64,000 nucleotides of DNA, from contig CP071493.1 in NCBI GenBank assembly GCA_017354895.1, positions 7,750,001 to 7,814,000 on the forward strand, in the 5' to 3' direction. The position numbers were made by a program, and so were the translations under genes. The stretch's first letter is position 1. Every line of letters begins with the position of its first letter. Shown piece after piece: positions 10,642 through 21,900 of this stretch. The stretch comes from Podospora comata. Its lineage: Eukaryota > Ascomycota > Sordariomycetes > Sordariales > Podosporaceae. The notes under the pieces were generated by a model. That model ran no database searches. It saw only the letters and a list, made by a program, of their open reading frames with translations, and was not told where the DNA came from.

Positions 10642-12049
10642 TCAGAGGACACCAACCGCAAGGCCGCCATCGTCGCATCCATTAAGGGACGCGCCAGACT
10701 GGGGCTGCAGGTAAGGATCTTCCGAAGAAGTCTCAGTCTCAGGGAGGAGGGACGAGTCTGCGACCGCGCAGGAGGTAGGTTGCTGCGGCTGCTGCTCGTG
10801 GCTGGGGGCGAGGTTGGCGTCGTCGGAGAGGAAGTCATTGAAGTCAAAGTCGAGGTTGTTGACCTGGAACGGGAAGGCTTCGGTGTCGTCACCAGCCAGA
10901 TGATCGTAGTCAAAAGTGCTGGAACCGGGGGAAGAGAGAAGCCCGCTTTCAAGGACATAGCGATCTGCATCAAAGGCCTCTGACAGAGAGAAATCAGGGC
11001 CGAGGTCGAAGTGAGAAGGAATTGGAGCTGTAAGTAGAGAGCCAGCGCTGGGCGCAACTGTTGTTGCGAGTTCTCCAACCACGCCGATGGTGGTGCTTCC
11101 GCCGACCGACACTGCAGGTCTTGGCACAACATCTCAGCAGGATGTTGTGTCGCATCGGGGGAAGCGTTCACCACGGGGGCAGAGTCCGCAACAGGCGTTG
11201 AGACCGTCGCTGGGAGTTCGTGCTCTTCATCAACCTCAGAAATAGGCGTCAGGGCCGCTGGGTCAACGGTAGTGTTGTTTTGTGTGTTGTGAAGTGTTGA
11301 GAGGGAATCTGGCTTGGCCAGAGTGTTGTGCCCATCTTGTGAGCCGAATAATGGTTGTGAGAAGCTGAGTTGCGATGAGAGTCTGAGGGCGTCGAAGGTC
11401 TCTGGTGACCCGGCCCCAGCACCGAGCCTGGCGGCGTTGCGGAGTTGTTCGAGAAGAAACTCGTTGGTTTGGGTGGCCTTGGCGAGAGCGGCCTCCAACT
11501 CCTGGTTGCGCTTCTCAAGACCCTCCACCTCCAAGCGCTTGCGCTCCCGAGAGGACTGGGCCGCGCGACGGTTGCGTAGAACGCGCTCCACGCGGCGCTG
11601 CTCCTTCTCATCTTCAGTCTTGGCACGTTTCCTAAAAGCTGGTGTTAGCTCCATGATTTGTTGTGGGGAAAGACCCCCGGATGGGTCCACATGATTGCAT
11701 CATCGTACCTTGGTGGGAGGTTGGTCTTGGGCTCTGGCAGCACCTGACCCCATGATTTCCTCTTCTTGACCGGCTTCTTCTCTGGCTCTGGGGTGCCGGC
11801 AGTCGAGGAAGGGGTCACGGGCGTCGGAGACTGTGTGTTGGCTTGGGTGAGAGCGGCGAGGCTGGCCAGCATCGCAACGTCGGATGTCGGGTCCGCCATA
11901 ACGGAAGGAGCGGGGGATGACTCGGCGCCAAAGAGCGAAGGGTACATCTCGCCAGGGGTCGACAGGAGAGAATCGTTTGGCGAGTTCTCAAACTTGATTG
12001 TCGGCGACGGGGTGTGCGTCTGGGTGTGGGCGGTGGACCAGGACTCCAT
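10642..12049 (-). CDS. hacA: Unfolded protein response bZIP transcription factor HacA/Hac1
   Basis: Master regulator of the unfolded protein response; active only after Ire1 removes an unconventional intron from the mRNA. Exon 1 is 11709..12049, then a normal 77-nt intron (11632..11708, GTACGA...TTTTAG), then 11138..11631, the 23-nt Ire1 intron, and 10642..11114. The spliced protein has 435 aa. KKRKSWGQVLPEPKTNLPPR precedes the basic region (KRAKTEDEKEQRRVERVLRN, then RRAAQSSRERKR) and a leucine zipper ending in NEFLLEQL, at about residues 114-180. After Ire1 splicing the frame changes to the conserved activation end: FDLGPDFSL, AFDADRYVLESGLLSSP and DFDFNDFLSDD. Without splicing, translation would run to about 10296 and give 558 aa with a low-complexity tail. 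Confidence 0.95.
11115..11137 (-). other. hacA unconventional 23-nt intron cut by Ire1
   Basis: On the transcript (minus strand) the 5' cleavage site sits in a perfect 8-bp stem (plus 11126..11133 with 11141..11148) with the 7-nt loop CTGCTGA, cut after CTG. The 3' site has the loop CTGCAGT closed by GAC/GTC (plus 11108..11120). Both loops match the Ire1 rule CNG/CNGN. Removing 23 nt moves translation from the C-Q-D-L-Q frame to PAVSVGGSTT, exactly the frame that stays open to 10642 and holds the conserved HacA C-terminus. Confidence 0.93.
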
Positions 12050-15000
12050 TTTGAATTGCTGGTGGGGATGGATATCTGGGTATTTGCACCACGAAGGAGG
12101 ACTTGTAGGTTTGTCGTGTTGTTTCTGTAGGATTATGTCGCGTCGTATGCTTTGTCAATCGGTGGAGCCGGGTTTGACAAAGAAAGCGGGTGGTAACAGA
12201 AAGAGTTGACTGTAAGGAGGTGCCGTCCTGAAGCCTCAATACAAATATGTCAAAGAAGGAAATTGCTAAGGATTACGCATTGCGTGTAATGACGAGGCCA
12301 TCAGAAAGTGGAAGCCTTGTTCGTGACTCAAGGCTGCGGTGGAGCTGGATGGCTGCGTTGCGTGGTCAAAAGGACAGAGTGTCTTTTTTGGAAAAGAGGG
12401 TGGTGTGCTGGGGAGACGCTGTCAGACGTTGGGGCCAGGACGTGCTTTTATCTTTTGGCCACGTCGCCTGTAAAAGGGGTCGGGCTGCCTGAGGCACACA
12501 TGGCCTGTGCGGTGTCATATTGAGGGCTCCACACAACCAGGAGTGACAACAATTGCGACATCCGCATCCCAAACAGGGAAGAGCCCACAATATTCAGACG
12601 GAAGCCTGTCAGGGGCACGTCCGACGTGCATCCACCAGTGGCTCCACCATCGACTTCAGCAACACCGATCAGGGAGGAGCAATGCTCACACAACGCACTG
12701 GAACATGCAAGGAGGCGGGGGCGTATTGGCAGCCGTAGCAGCCCTTCGATTCCATCAGCCATTGAGCCTTTTCCATCAGCCCTCGCTCCGTCGAGTCGTG
12801 GGTTGACACACGCCCGTTCAAGGGGGGCCGACGGCTGAGCCAACGTCAAATGGAAGGTGGAAACGTTCCTCCCGCACTCCGGCCGCCGTACGTCTATTGC
12901 TCCACCAGATAAGCCTCGTGGTGGTGGCAGATAGGTCTCGCCAAACTTAGCACCATCCACTGTGGGTTTTAACTTGGACTGATAGGGATAGCGACGCTTC
13001 AACGGTCTGTTGATCCGAAAGCACATGCTTGAGGCATTCTTGCTCTCTGCATCAACTGGCGAGTTTCCGTGGTTCAACCGATGTCTCATGCATTGATGGA
13101 CAGGCGGGGGTGGCACTGAGAGCAACAACAATGTGTAGAAGACCGCCTGTACGGAGCAGCATGTCATCCGATTGCTATGGCGGAGACTTTTGGAGCAACT
13201 ACGGAGTTCCCATTTGCCATGCTCCATTTTGGTGATAAAGAGAATGGAGTCGCTATCTCGCCACTGCCATACGCCGCGGTCAATCTAGAGATTATGAGCA
13301 ACACATATGACTGCGGTGCCACCAGCTGCAACCTGCGCCGTTTGATCGGGAGCAAAATGCACAGAAAAATCGGGTCATTCGGGACGACTGTTGAAAGGTT
13401 GAGCCAGCCTCCGTCCAGAATCATATCACACGGTGGTATGCAATCTGGAATGCGAGAGCAACCGCATGGCAAAACCTGGAGAAGTGGATCTCGAACAGGC
13501 TGAATGACAGCGGATCCGAACACCAATAAAGCGAGCACCTGCAGCAAAGCCTTGAGAGAAGCATTGCGGAGGAAGCTGCCGAGGAGCTTCTCTTAGATCG
13601 GAGGTCATGGCCATTTACCAGGTGCGGTACTTCTAGAAACTGCCCTCATTAATCAATTCCACCCTCTTGGCCTGCTTCTCGTAACGCGGGAGCTCTTCGG
13701 CATTGTACCGGGCCGTCTGGGCGACAAATATGTCAATTGAAGTCTGGATGAGTACTTTCAGTGAGAATATTGAAAGCATCGATGAGTATCTGATGCTTCG
13801 ATACGCATGGTGTTTAACTCCACCCAGCAATTTTCAGGCAGTGATCAAGATGGCACCGGCAACGGGAGTCCTCGGCCGTATTCCAGGTTGTGTACGGCAA
13901 TTGCTTTGTACGGTGTTTTGGACAACCTCAGCCTCCTCCCCTGGTGTAACTCCACTGTTGCTTCCCAATGGTTGCCTGCATTATCATGGCGGGGCTGTAG
14001 GACAACGGCTGACTGCCTGGTGCATTGCTGATGGGCGAGAGGCATATGCGTTGGTGCTGACGAAGTGCACTGAATCCACTTGAAGCTGACACTGCCGCAT
14101 TTCAGTATCCAACAGCCCCCAGAAGGATCACTATTCCTGCGGTCACGGGTATTCGGGGCGCTTGGCTGTGGTTACGACGTCTGCATTCGTGAGGCCGTAT
14201 AGTTTGTCGTATCTACCTACACAAGCCCAGTCAAGCCCCGCTTCCCACCCAGTATTTTACTCGACGATTATCATGCCGCCCTTTGCCAACAAGATCAGCA
14301 TGAATAAGCCCATCATCAGCGGGGAGAATGTGTGTTCCAGAGTCTAGAGACAATATTCTGCTGGGTGTGCCGATAATAGGCCCAAATAGGAAAGGCGTAG
14401 TATCGGAATCGAAATGCCAAGGATCATGGTCTCCCTCTGGACTCGGGCGAAGGAGCCTTCGGTGCCGGCAGAGGGAGGGTTCTTCCCCAGGGCAGGGAGC
14501 TGCTTGCACCAGAAAATTGTTTGATCGATCGCTTGGACGATCAGCGGTTGATCCAAAACCCCCTTCTTGCCACGCGCCGGTGATGAATCCACAAGTTTTC
14601 CGTTGGGGAGAGGACGGAAATCAATGGGAATCTGCCATTTTCTTTTCTTTTTTGGTGCTTACTACCTTGCTCGCCTCGTTACACAAAATCTGCCCTGTCA
14701 AATAAATATTTCCATTCAACCCCAATTTCTTTTTTTGTTTCTGCTTCAAAGAATAACGACTCTTTGCTATTAGGCGCGCCATATACCACCGCCCAGAGGT
14801 TTTCGGACGACAATTCGGCCCTCCACCGGACCTTTCCAACAGAATCTGCATAATATCCGGTCTAGTCAAGGATGGATTGGGAACGGCCCTGCCGGTGAGG
14901 GGAACAAGGAGGAGAGCAATGAGAAGGGCGGCGAAACTCACGGTTGCAGGCCGGGTGGAGTGGCCCGACCTCCCTTCGCTTTCCCAGGGGTTTCTTTGCA

Positions 15001-16166
15001 ACCATCATCCACATGCTTTGGAACCGCCGCCCTTGGAACTGCCAACACTAGCAATGGAAGCGAGCGAAGGGGTTCACCAACCGACAACCGGTCGCTTGTT
15101 TCCGCGCCCTCTCGCTCCCCCGCATAACAATCAATCGCCAAGTCGCCTCCGCGGGACGCCATTCCCCCAGACTCCTCCAGCCTTCCAATATCCCAACCCC
15201 AAAGGCGGCTCTGTGATCCGTGCCTGCTTGCTGCATGAGACGCACACTTTTTTGGAGACGAAGCACAAACGGGACGACGGGCAAGCAAACCACAAAACCC
15301 ACAACTCCACAGGCCTTAACTCCAATCGAACGAATCCATCCGTGATCGTCCCTCTTTTTCCCACCCACAGCACTCCATCCTGTGGAGCAAACTCTTTATT
15401 ATGGAACCTGGGGTAAAAACCAAACGGGCCTCGAATGGAGGGATGGAGCTGGATCGGGTTGGATCCCCCCAGGTTCCCCAGATTCTCCATGTGCCATTCA
15501 TCGGTAGTGATCTTCCGCATCTTGTCCACCTATCAATCCGTTCCTTCCTTGTTCTCATTCCCCCGTTTTCTGTCATGGCGCTGGGGCTGCCTGTCACACC
15601 AATGTCAACCATGTGGATGCCCCCCAGAAGTCTGGGGTAAAGTCATGTCAAGCGGCAGGAACTCGCATGGGTAGAGCGTTGGTCCGCACATGAAGAGTGG
15701 ACGGCACGCTTGTTGGTGACGGCGCCAAAGCATACAATGTCATGATGGCCCCCGGACCCTCGGTCCTCCGAAGAGAGGTATATTATGTGCTGGATGTCGC
15801 GACGTCTGAGCCATACCACCGTCCCCCGATCTCTTCACGTTCCCAACATCACGTCCTGTATGTACATGCAAGATCTCTTTCTCTTGATCATCCATCCAGA
15901 CGCACAAATTTTGAAAAGGCCTGTTTATGTACAATATACTACTGGCTGCTCTATGTTCAAGTCCCCCGTCTATCAATGCTTGCCACCCTATCGCCAGATC
16001 CCTAATGCCCCCAATGCTCCCTCCCCCTTTTTTATTTTTGCAGACCCCAAACGCCTGACACTAAACATGCTGACCGCTCAGACGCCATTATGTCTTCAGA
16101 GTTGAGCATAAAACCCCCTCAAAACAGACACACCGATTTCTGGAACTCATTCGATTGATTGCTCCT
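12050..16166. other. Long region upstream of hacA without a recognised gene
   Basis: It spans 4.1 kb between the hacA start and the 3' end of the DUF427 gene. Open frames up to 259 codons exist (12448..13227 minus, 14877..15416 plus) but lack domains, sensible composition or splice support. Part must be the hacA promoter and 5' leader. Pyrimidine-rich tracts occur near 14640..14760. No other element was identified. Confidence 0.45.
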
Positions 16167-16939
16167 CTAGAACTGCTCGTGGCCCCAGGGGGGGGGAACG
16201 CCCCAAGGATGAGGAGCCTTGTTGATGCCTTCAATATCGCTCGTGACCCACCCGCCGTAGAAGTCTTGCGGGGGAGACTGGGCGCGTTCGCCGTCGACAT
16301 AGCACTCCCAAGGACCCGCAAAGAAGGCCAGATAGCCCTTGATGGCCTCAAAATCTTTTGGAGGCTCGTTGAACGACCAGATGCGGTTGCTCACCGTGTC
16401 AGCCGCGTTGATGGGGCTCATCATGGCGTAGTAGGTTATGGGACCTCTGAACTCGTCAAAGGAGGTACGAGGAGTCGTCGAGAGAGGAAGTCTGACGCGG
16501 GAGGGTGGGATGAAGTAAGCTACACGCGGCAAAAAGGTCAAGGTTAGCGATTGGCCATGATGAGTCTGCCATTGAAAATCGAGCGTCGGGTCCCTGCATA
16601 TCATCGCCAGATGGGAGCTCGAAGAGTGGATTGAGACCCCGATCTGGATGGAGCTCAACGGCCTGGCCGGGTCGCCGGAGGGAAATGGCGGGAAGACGGT
16701 GGACCGACTGACTCCATCTCCGGACTCGACCTGGCGAAACTTGTCGACTAGAAGGGGGGCAACCTACTGGGCGCGTGATGGGTCTCCAGACACCAGTAAG
16801 CCTCACCGGGCGGGCAATCGGCTATAAGTTGGCCATGCCACTTGATCTGGATGTGTCTCTGGACTCGGTCCACCACGGGGGGACGCGGAAATGTCGTGAC
16901 GTTGTGTTTCCGCATCGCCGACATGTTGTAGTTACTCAT
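16167..16939 (-). CDS. DUF427 domain protein
   Basis: A small protein with the DUF427 fold, of unknown biochemical function. Exon 1 is 16768..16939 (start MSNYNMSAMR), the intron is 16520..16767 (GTAGGT...GCTAACC...GTGTAG, 248 nt, long for this genome), exon 2 is 16167..16519; 174 aa. Splicing gives LETHHAPTYFIPPSRVRLPL, the expected LETxxxPTYY-P-xDV block. Further family marks are FRGPITYYAM, NRIWSFNEPP, GYLAFFAGPWECYVDGE and DFYGGWVTSDIEG. The length is normal for a single-domain member. The start is 725 bp from the divergent CHMP1-like gene. The function cannot be deduced from the neighbours. Confidence 0.82.
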
Positions 16940-17663
16940 GTGGATGGTGTTTTGGGGAGAGATGCCGTCTAAGAGTGTCTTTTCGTGGTAATCAAATGTC
17001 TCACTGGTTCAGATCCGAGGACGAGGACTGGAAGAAAATTGTCTTTCGATGCCTGAAAAGTCAAAACTAGCAGCATCCATGTGCTCTTCGCAGTGGGACC
17101 AAAGTTTTGGCTTGACGTAGACCCACTTTCACCTTTCCACGGTTCACTGTTCGTTCGCCCGAGGGGGCAGGCTAATCCCGTATCCGCCTTCCATTGCCGA
17201 GCGTGTTTTTGTGCACCTTCCGTCCGTGTAGACAGTGGCTCGGGTCCTCGGTATCCATTATTCACGGGTTGCCCCTTTCCCTTGAGGCCGGAAAAAAAAA
17301 CAATACAGCACAAGCCACAGCGTGCCACTGAATAGGGTGAGCGGTGAAGAGGCCCCTGTCACCCAACTGCGTCATGCTTTGTGGCGTTGGATTTGACCCC
17401 CCTGAGAACCCCACCATTTTCTCGGCCTGAGCCCCGCACTCTGCCAGCCGAGCCAACTGCGGCCGGCAGCTGGGACGCAAGGCAGCTGACGTTACCTAAC
17501 AACCTTGCGCCTCGCCAACATCAATCAATCCACTGCCTTGCAACGACAACGACATCACCACCTCGAAACGCTCGCGCAAACCTCACCGTCCCCCTCGACG
17601 ACGTCCTTCTTTTTGGGCCAAACCCTTTTGTTCAAACAACAGTCTAGAATCACAGCCGCCACC
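16940..17663. promoter_or_regulatory. Divergent promoter region, DUF427 gene and CHMP1-like gene
   Basis: These 724 bp separate two diverging genes and hold no recognised coding sequence. The stretch before 17664 (about 17500..17660) is C/A rich with little G, as is common for fungal 5' leaders, and ends in a good start context (gccaccATGG). Confidence 0.4.
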
Positions 17664-18456
17664 ATGGCAAATCGACAACTCGCTCGGGATATGCAAACCG
17701 AGTTTCAGGCGCGAGTAGGCACCCCACGATTGCCTTGTCGCCGACAGCAGTGGCAACCATCATCATGCTCCTTTGCTAACATTCCCTCCCCTCTCAGTTC
17801 AACGCCAAGCAAGCCCGCCGCGAAGCCCAAAAGGCGGCCAAACAAGACAACGAGCTAAAGAAGCAAATCCAAAACGTATCTCTCCCCTTCTTCCCCCGCT
17901 TGGCCATTATCTGCCCCCCTCCCCCCTTCTAACCTCCCATCTCGAAACCTAGCTTCTCAAAAAAGGCGAAACCGCCCAAGCCGCCCAAAAAGCCCGCATG
18001 CTCCTTGCCAAACAAGCCATCGCCGCCCAAATGGACCAAGCCGCCGACATGGCCGAGCTCTCCCTCGCCCAGATCCAGGCCAACAACGCAATGAACCGCA
18101 TGACGCACATGATGGCCCAGTCCTCCCGCACGATGCAGCGCGCCCAGCGCCAGGCCAACCCCGAAAAGACGCTCCTGACCCTCGAGCAGTTCCGCAGCCA
18201 GAACGAAGAGTACGCCATGTCCAATGGGATTTATCAGGACGCCATGACGCAGAACACTTCGGTGCAGGTCAGCGATGATGCTGTGCATGAGCTGTTGGGC
18301 AAGTTGGCGGATGATGCGGGGTTGGAGTTGAACCAGGAGCTGGCAAAGGCGAGTGCGAGCAAGGTTGATCCGGTGAAGGAGCCGGCGCAGGCCGTGGAGC
18401 CGACGGCGGAGGAGGAGGATGCGCTGCAGCAGAGGTTGAGGGCTTTGCGGGCATAG
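17664..18456 (+). CDS. ESCRT-III subunit, CHMP1/Did2-like (divergent)
   Basis: SNF7-family coiled-coil protein expected on endosomes, where ESCRT-III polymers pinch membranes and recruit Vps4. Exons are 17664..17714, 17798..17875 and 17953..18456, 210 aa. The N-terminal half is basic (FNAKQARREAQKAAKQ, then helices rich in Ala and Gln); the C-terminal half is acidic. NPEKTLLTLEQF, VHELLGKLADDAGLELNQEL and a terminal MIM1-like helix (EEEDALQQRLRALRA) match CHMP1/Did2, the adaptor for Vps4. The Ala/Gln/Met-rich helices 1-3 differ from my memory of ordinary fungal Did2, so this may be a second, diverged CHMP1-type protein. Intron 2 ends ACCTAG, directly before LLKKGETAQ. Confidence 0.8.
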
Positions 18457-18970
18457 ATTTTTGGGAAGGGTAGTGGATGGGAAGGGAACGATGAACACGA
18501 GATTACGAAATGAGGTATATTTGGTTTCCTGGGTTAAGGAGGAAGAATTTCTATTTTTCGTTTTGGCGTTTTGGCGTTTATCGGGTTTGATACTGCCAGG
18601 CATGACGCTTTGGAAGTCCCAAGAGGACTTTACCATGGGTTATGATCCTTGTGGTGGGGGGAAAGTGTTGGAATAGATCACACGTCACAGTCAATTTGGG
18701 TCACATGTGGCCAAGATATATCAAGACATTGCAAGAGCTTGTATATCATGCCGCCACCAACGCTCAAACTCATGATTCCCATCAGAGAAGCTCTCATGCT
18801 TATATGTCGCTCAACTTTGAAGCATTCCTTCGTTGAAGTAAACGAGCCATATTCTCCTCCAGAGCTAACCTTCATCTTGCCAAATCAGCGCCCGCCATAT
18901 GACCCCATAACTCCCAACTGGCCACCAAATAACCCATAACATCATGCAAATTGCTAACAGTCAGCCGCGT
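18457..18970. other. Convergent 3' region between CHMP1-like gene and ski2
   Basis: It holds the 3' ends of two converging genes (514 bp). Nothing else was recognised. Confidence 0.4.
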
Positions 18971-21900
18971 TTACATGTAAAGACTAGCCACAGCAGTAAT
19001 ATCCCTCCTGATCAACTCCTGCGCCACCGTCATCTTCTGATACAACTCGGGATCACCGATAATCCTAGCCGCATTCTTCACCTCCCTGCACGTCTCATCC
19101 AACCGGGAAATCGTCCGCACAATCGTTCCCTCCAACACATCCGTCAGATTCGTGATATTCTTGAAGCTGACACCCTTGGCCCACTCATACACCACCTCCA
19201 TCAACCCAAACCTAGGCTTGCTGACAAAGTCATTGGACTCCTCTGATGTCTGGATAACCTGGTGGAGAGTCTGCACCGCATTGACCTTTTCGGAGAGCTC
19301 GACAATAGTCTTCATGCCCTTTTCTAGGTTGTGCGTCAGCTTTGGGATGGACTCTGTCTTCTCTTGAAAGACAAACGCCGAGAGCAGAGCGGCGATTTCG
19401 GCGGGCTCGTAGTCGGCGAGGACGTTCTCGAGGATGAGCTCGGTAAGGACAAGCTCGTCGCCAGAGTGAATCTCACAGGCTACCTTGCCCTTGAGCTGGA
19501 TCCGGGTTTCTTCGTCAATGAAGCGAAGGTCCTTGAGAACCTGGATACGCTGCTCGTAGTCGGGGAGGAGCTGCAGGTTTTGGTTGGAGAGGGCCTGGCG
19601 GAGCTGGTCGATGTTGGTCTTGATGAGCCACTGATCGTGGCACATGGCGTAGTGCTTCAAGAAGAACGTGCAAAGCGGAGCGGCGGATTTTGTGAGCTTG
19701 ACCTCCGCCTCACAGCGCTTGTTAATGATGTCGTGAATAGCCAGGCTCTTGATGCGACCCAGATCCATCTCATCCCAGTGATCAGAGGCCCAGGTGCGGC
19801 AGATGGTTTGAAGCTTGTCCTTGGCTTTTTGGTAGCCTTCACCGCTGCCAAAGATGTCTGGCAGGATGCCCTTGGTGACATACTTTGTCAAGCATACCAA
19901 GTCACTCAGGGGGACGTGCAATGTCTTGGTCCCGATATGCTTCTTGGCCTGGGGGAGTGACGTGTAGTACTTGCGTAGACTGGGCACAAAGGGCAGCAAG
20001 TCCGTGTCATTGCGAATTTCTCGATTCGTCCTAATTTCGAGAACATGCAACATTGGAACCGTCGCGCTGCTTTTGGTGCTGGCGCCTTCAGCGAGCAACA
20101 AACCAGGAGTGCGGACACCTTCCTTCATCCAGACGATGAGACGCCCAGGCGTAAACATCTTCCGGCCAATCGGAATGTTCAGCAACGCGCGATACAGCTC
20201 CTCTGTCAACTGCTTGAAGTCCTCACCCGCCTGGTGACAGTCGTCCATATGAACGTCACAAATCTGACAAGAATCCCTCTTGACCTTTGCCAAATCTGCC
20301 TCGGATAGTTTGACCGCCTTCTCGTGCTCGGGTAAGAGCTGTTGAGTGGCGTGTTCTGAGAAACTACGCTTAATCATTTCCTCGATCTTCAGAGCTTCGA
20401 CGCGTAGTAGGTTCAAGATCATATTGTAGGTCAGGCGGAATTGAGACCGGAGCTTGCTAGGCTCTCCGAGAATCATTTGCCGGAGATCAGTGACAGGAGG
20501 GGCTTCATCGCCACCAGGAGGCACAATGATGACGGAACCGACAGTATCGAGACCGCGTCTACCGGCCCGACCAGCCATCTGTGTGTATTCACCAGGAAGG
20601 AGATTGCGGAAAGAATGGCCGTCATGCTTGCGGTATCCCGAGAAGACAACTGTTCTCGTGGGCAAGTTCAGGCCCATGGCGAAGGTCTCAGTCGCGAAAA
20701 GAACCTTGACCAGAGTCTGGGCGAAAAGAATTTCCACCAACTCCTTGACGATAGGGAGCAAACCACCATGATGGACTGCGATACCTCGCGAGAGCAGCTC
20801 TCGAAGGCGTACAATCTGGGGCAGAGTTCTGTCCTCGGGCTTCAAACGAGCAATCGACTTCTCAATCGTCATATGAATCGCACTCTTTTCTTGAGCGGTA
20901 CAGAAGTCCTGGTTGCTCAGAGCATCTGCATTCTCCTCACATCTCTTCTTGGAAAAGACGAAGATACAGGCCGGAAGAAGAGTCTGCTTCTTGAGGAACT
21001 GGACGAGGTGAACCCACAAGTTCTTGTCCTGAGCAGCAGATGTAAACCCTCCTGGTCGGCCTGTCCGGCCCATATATCCGGGATTGTGGCTCGCGCGTGG
21101 TGGTCCACCTCTCCCACGCTGCTGTTGTCCGCCACCCCGACCGCCGCCACGTTGCTGATTGCCCCCTCTTTGCTGGCCTCCACGGCCACCACCTCTCTGG
21201 TTGCCACCACCCCGAGCTGGTGTGGCCTCGATGGCCTTTGGTGGCTTGTCCTTGCCCTGCATAGCCGCATTCGCATCCTTCCACCCCTTCTCGACGAACC
21301 TCTTCTCAGAGTCGACGATCTTGTAGATGTTTTTGTTGGCCCAGAGATAGTGCTCTAACGGCACAGGTCTCTTCGGTGTAGAAATGACGTAAATATCCTT
21401 CTGCTTTGTGCGTCCTACCCACGAGGCGAACTCATGAGTGTTGGGGACGGTAGCAGAAAGAAGAATCAAGGACACATGCTCTGGTAGCATAATGATGACC
21501 TCTTCCCAGACAACACCACGCTCAAAGTCGTTTACATAGTGGACCTCGTCGAAGATGACGAACTCGACATCGCGGATAATATCGGCTCCACGGTAAAGCA
21601 TACTGCGCAGAATCTCCGTAGTCATGATGAGACAGCTGGCCTCCGGGTTGATCTGAACATCACCAGTCAGAATACCAACCTCGTCGAACGTCTGTCTGAA
21701 GTCGCGGAACTTTTGGTTGCTGAGCGCCTTGATCGGGGATGTGTAAATAGCCTTCGTCATGTGTTTTGCCGCAAGAGCAATGGCGTATTCAGCCACCACT
21801 GTCTTGCCTGCAGAAGTATGGGCTGCGACGAACACCGAGTCGCCATTTTCAAGATGATAGACGGCTTCCTTTTGGAAGTTGTCGAGTTCGAATGGCCATT

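Noticed and set aside
12448-13227. 259-codon frame upstream of hacA
   Set aside because: No conserved motif, odd composition and overlapping frames on both strands; no splice-consistent extension.
20441-21358. 305-codon open frame antisense to ski2
   Set aside because: Mirror of a strongly conserved helicase exon; composition and lack of domains mark it as a shadow.
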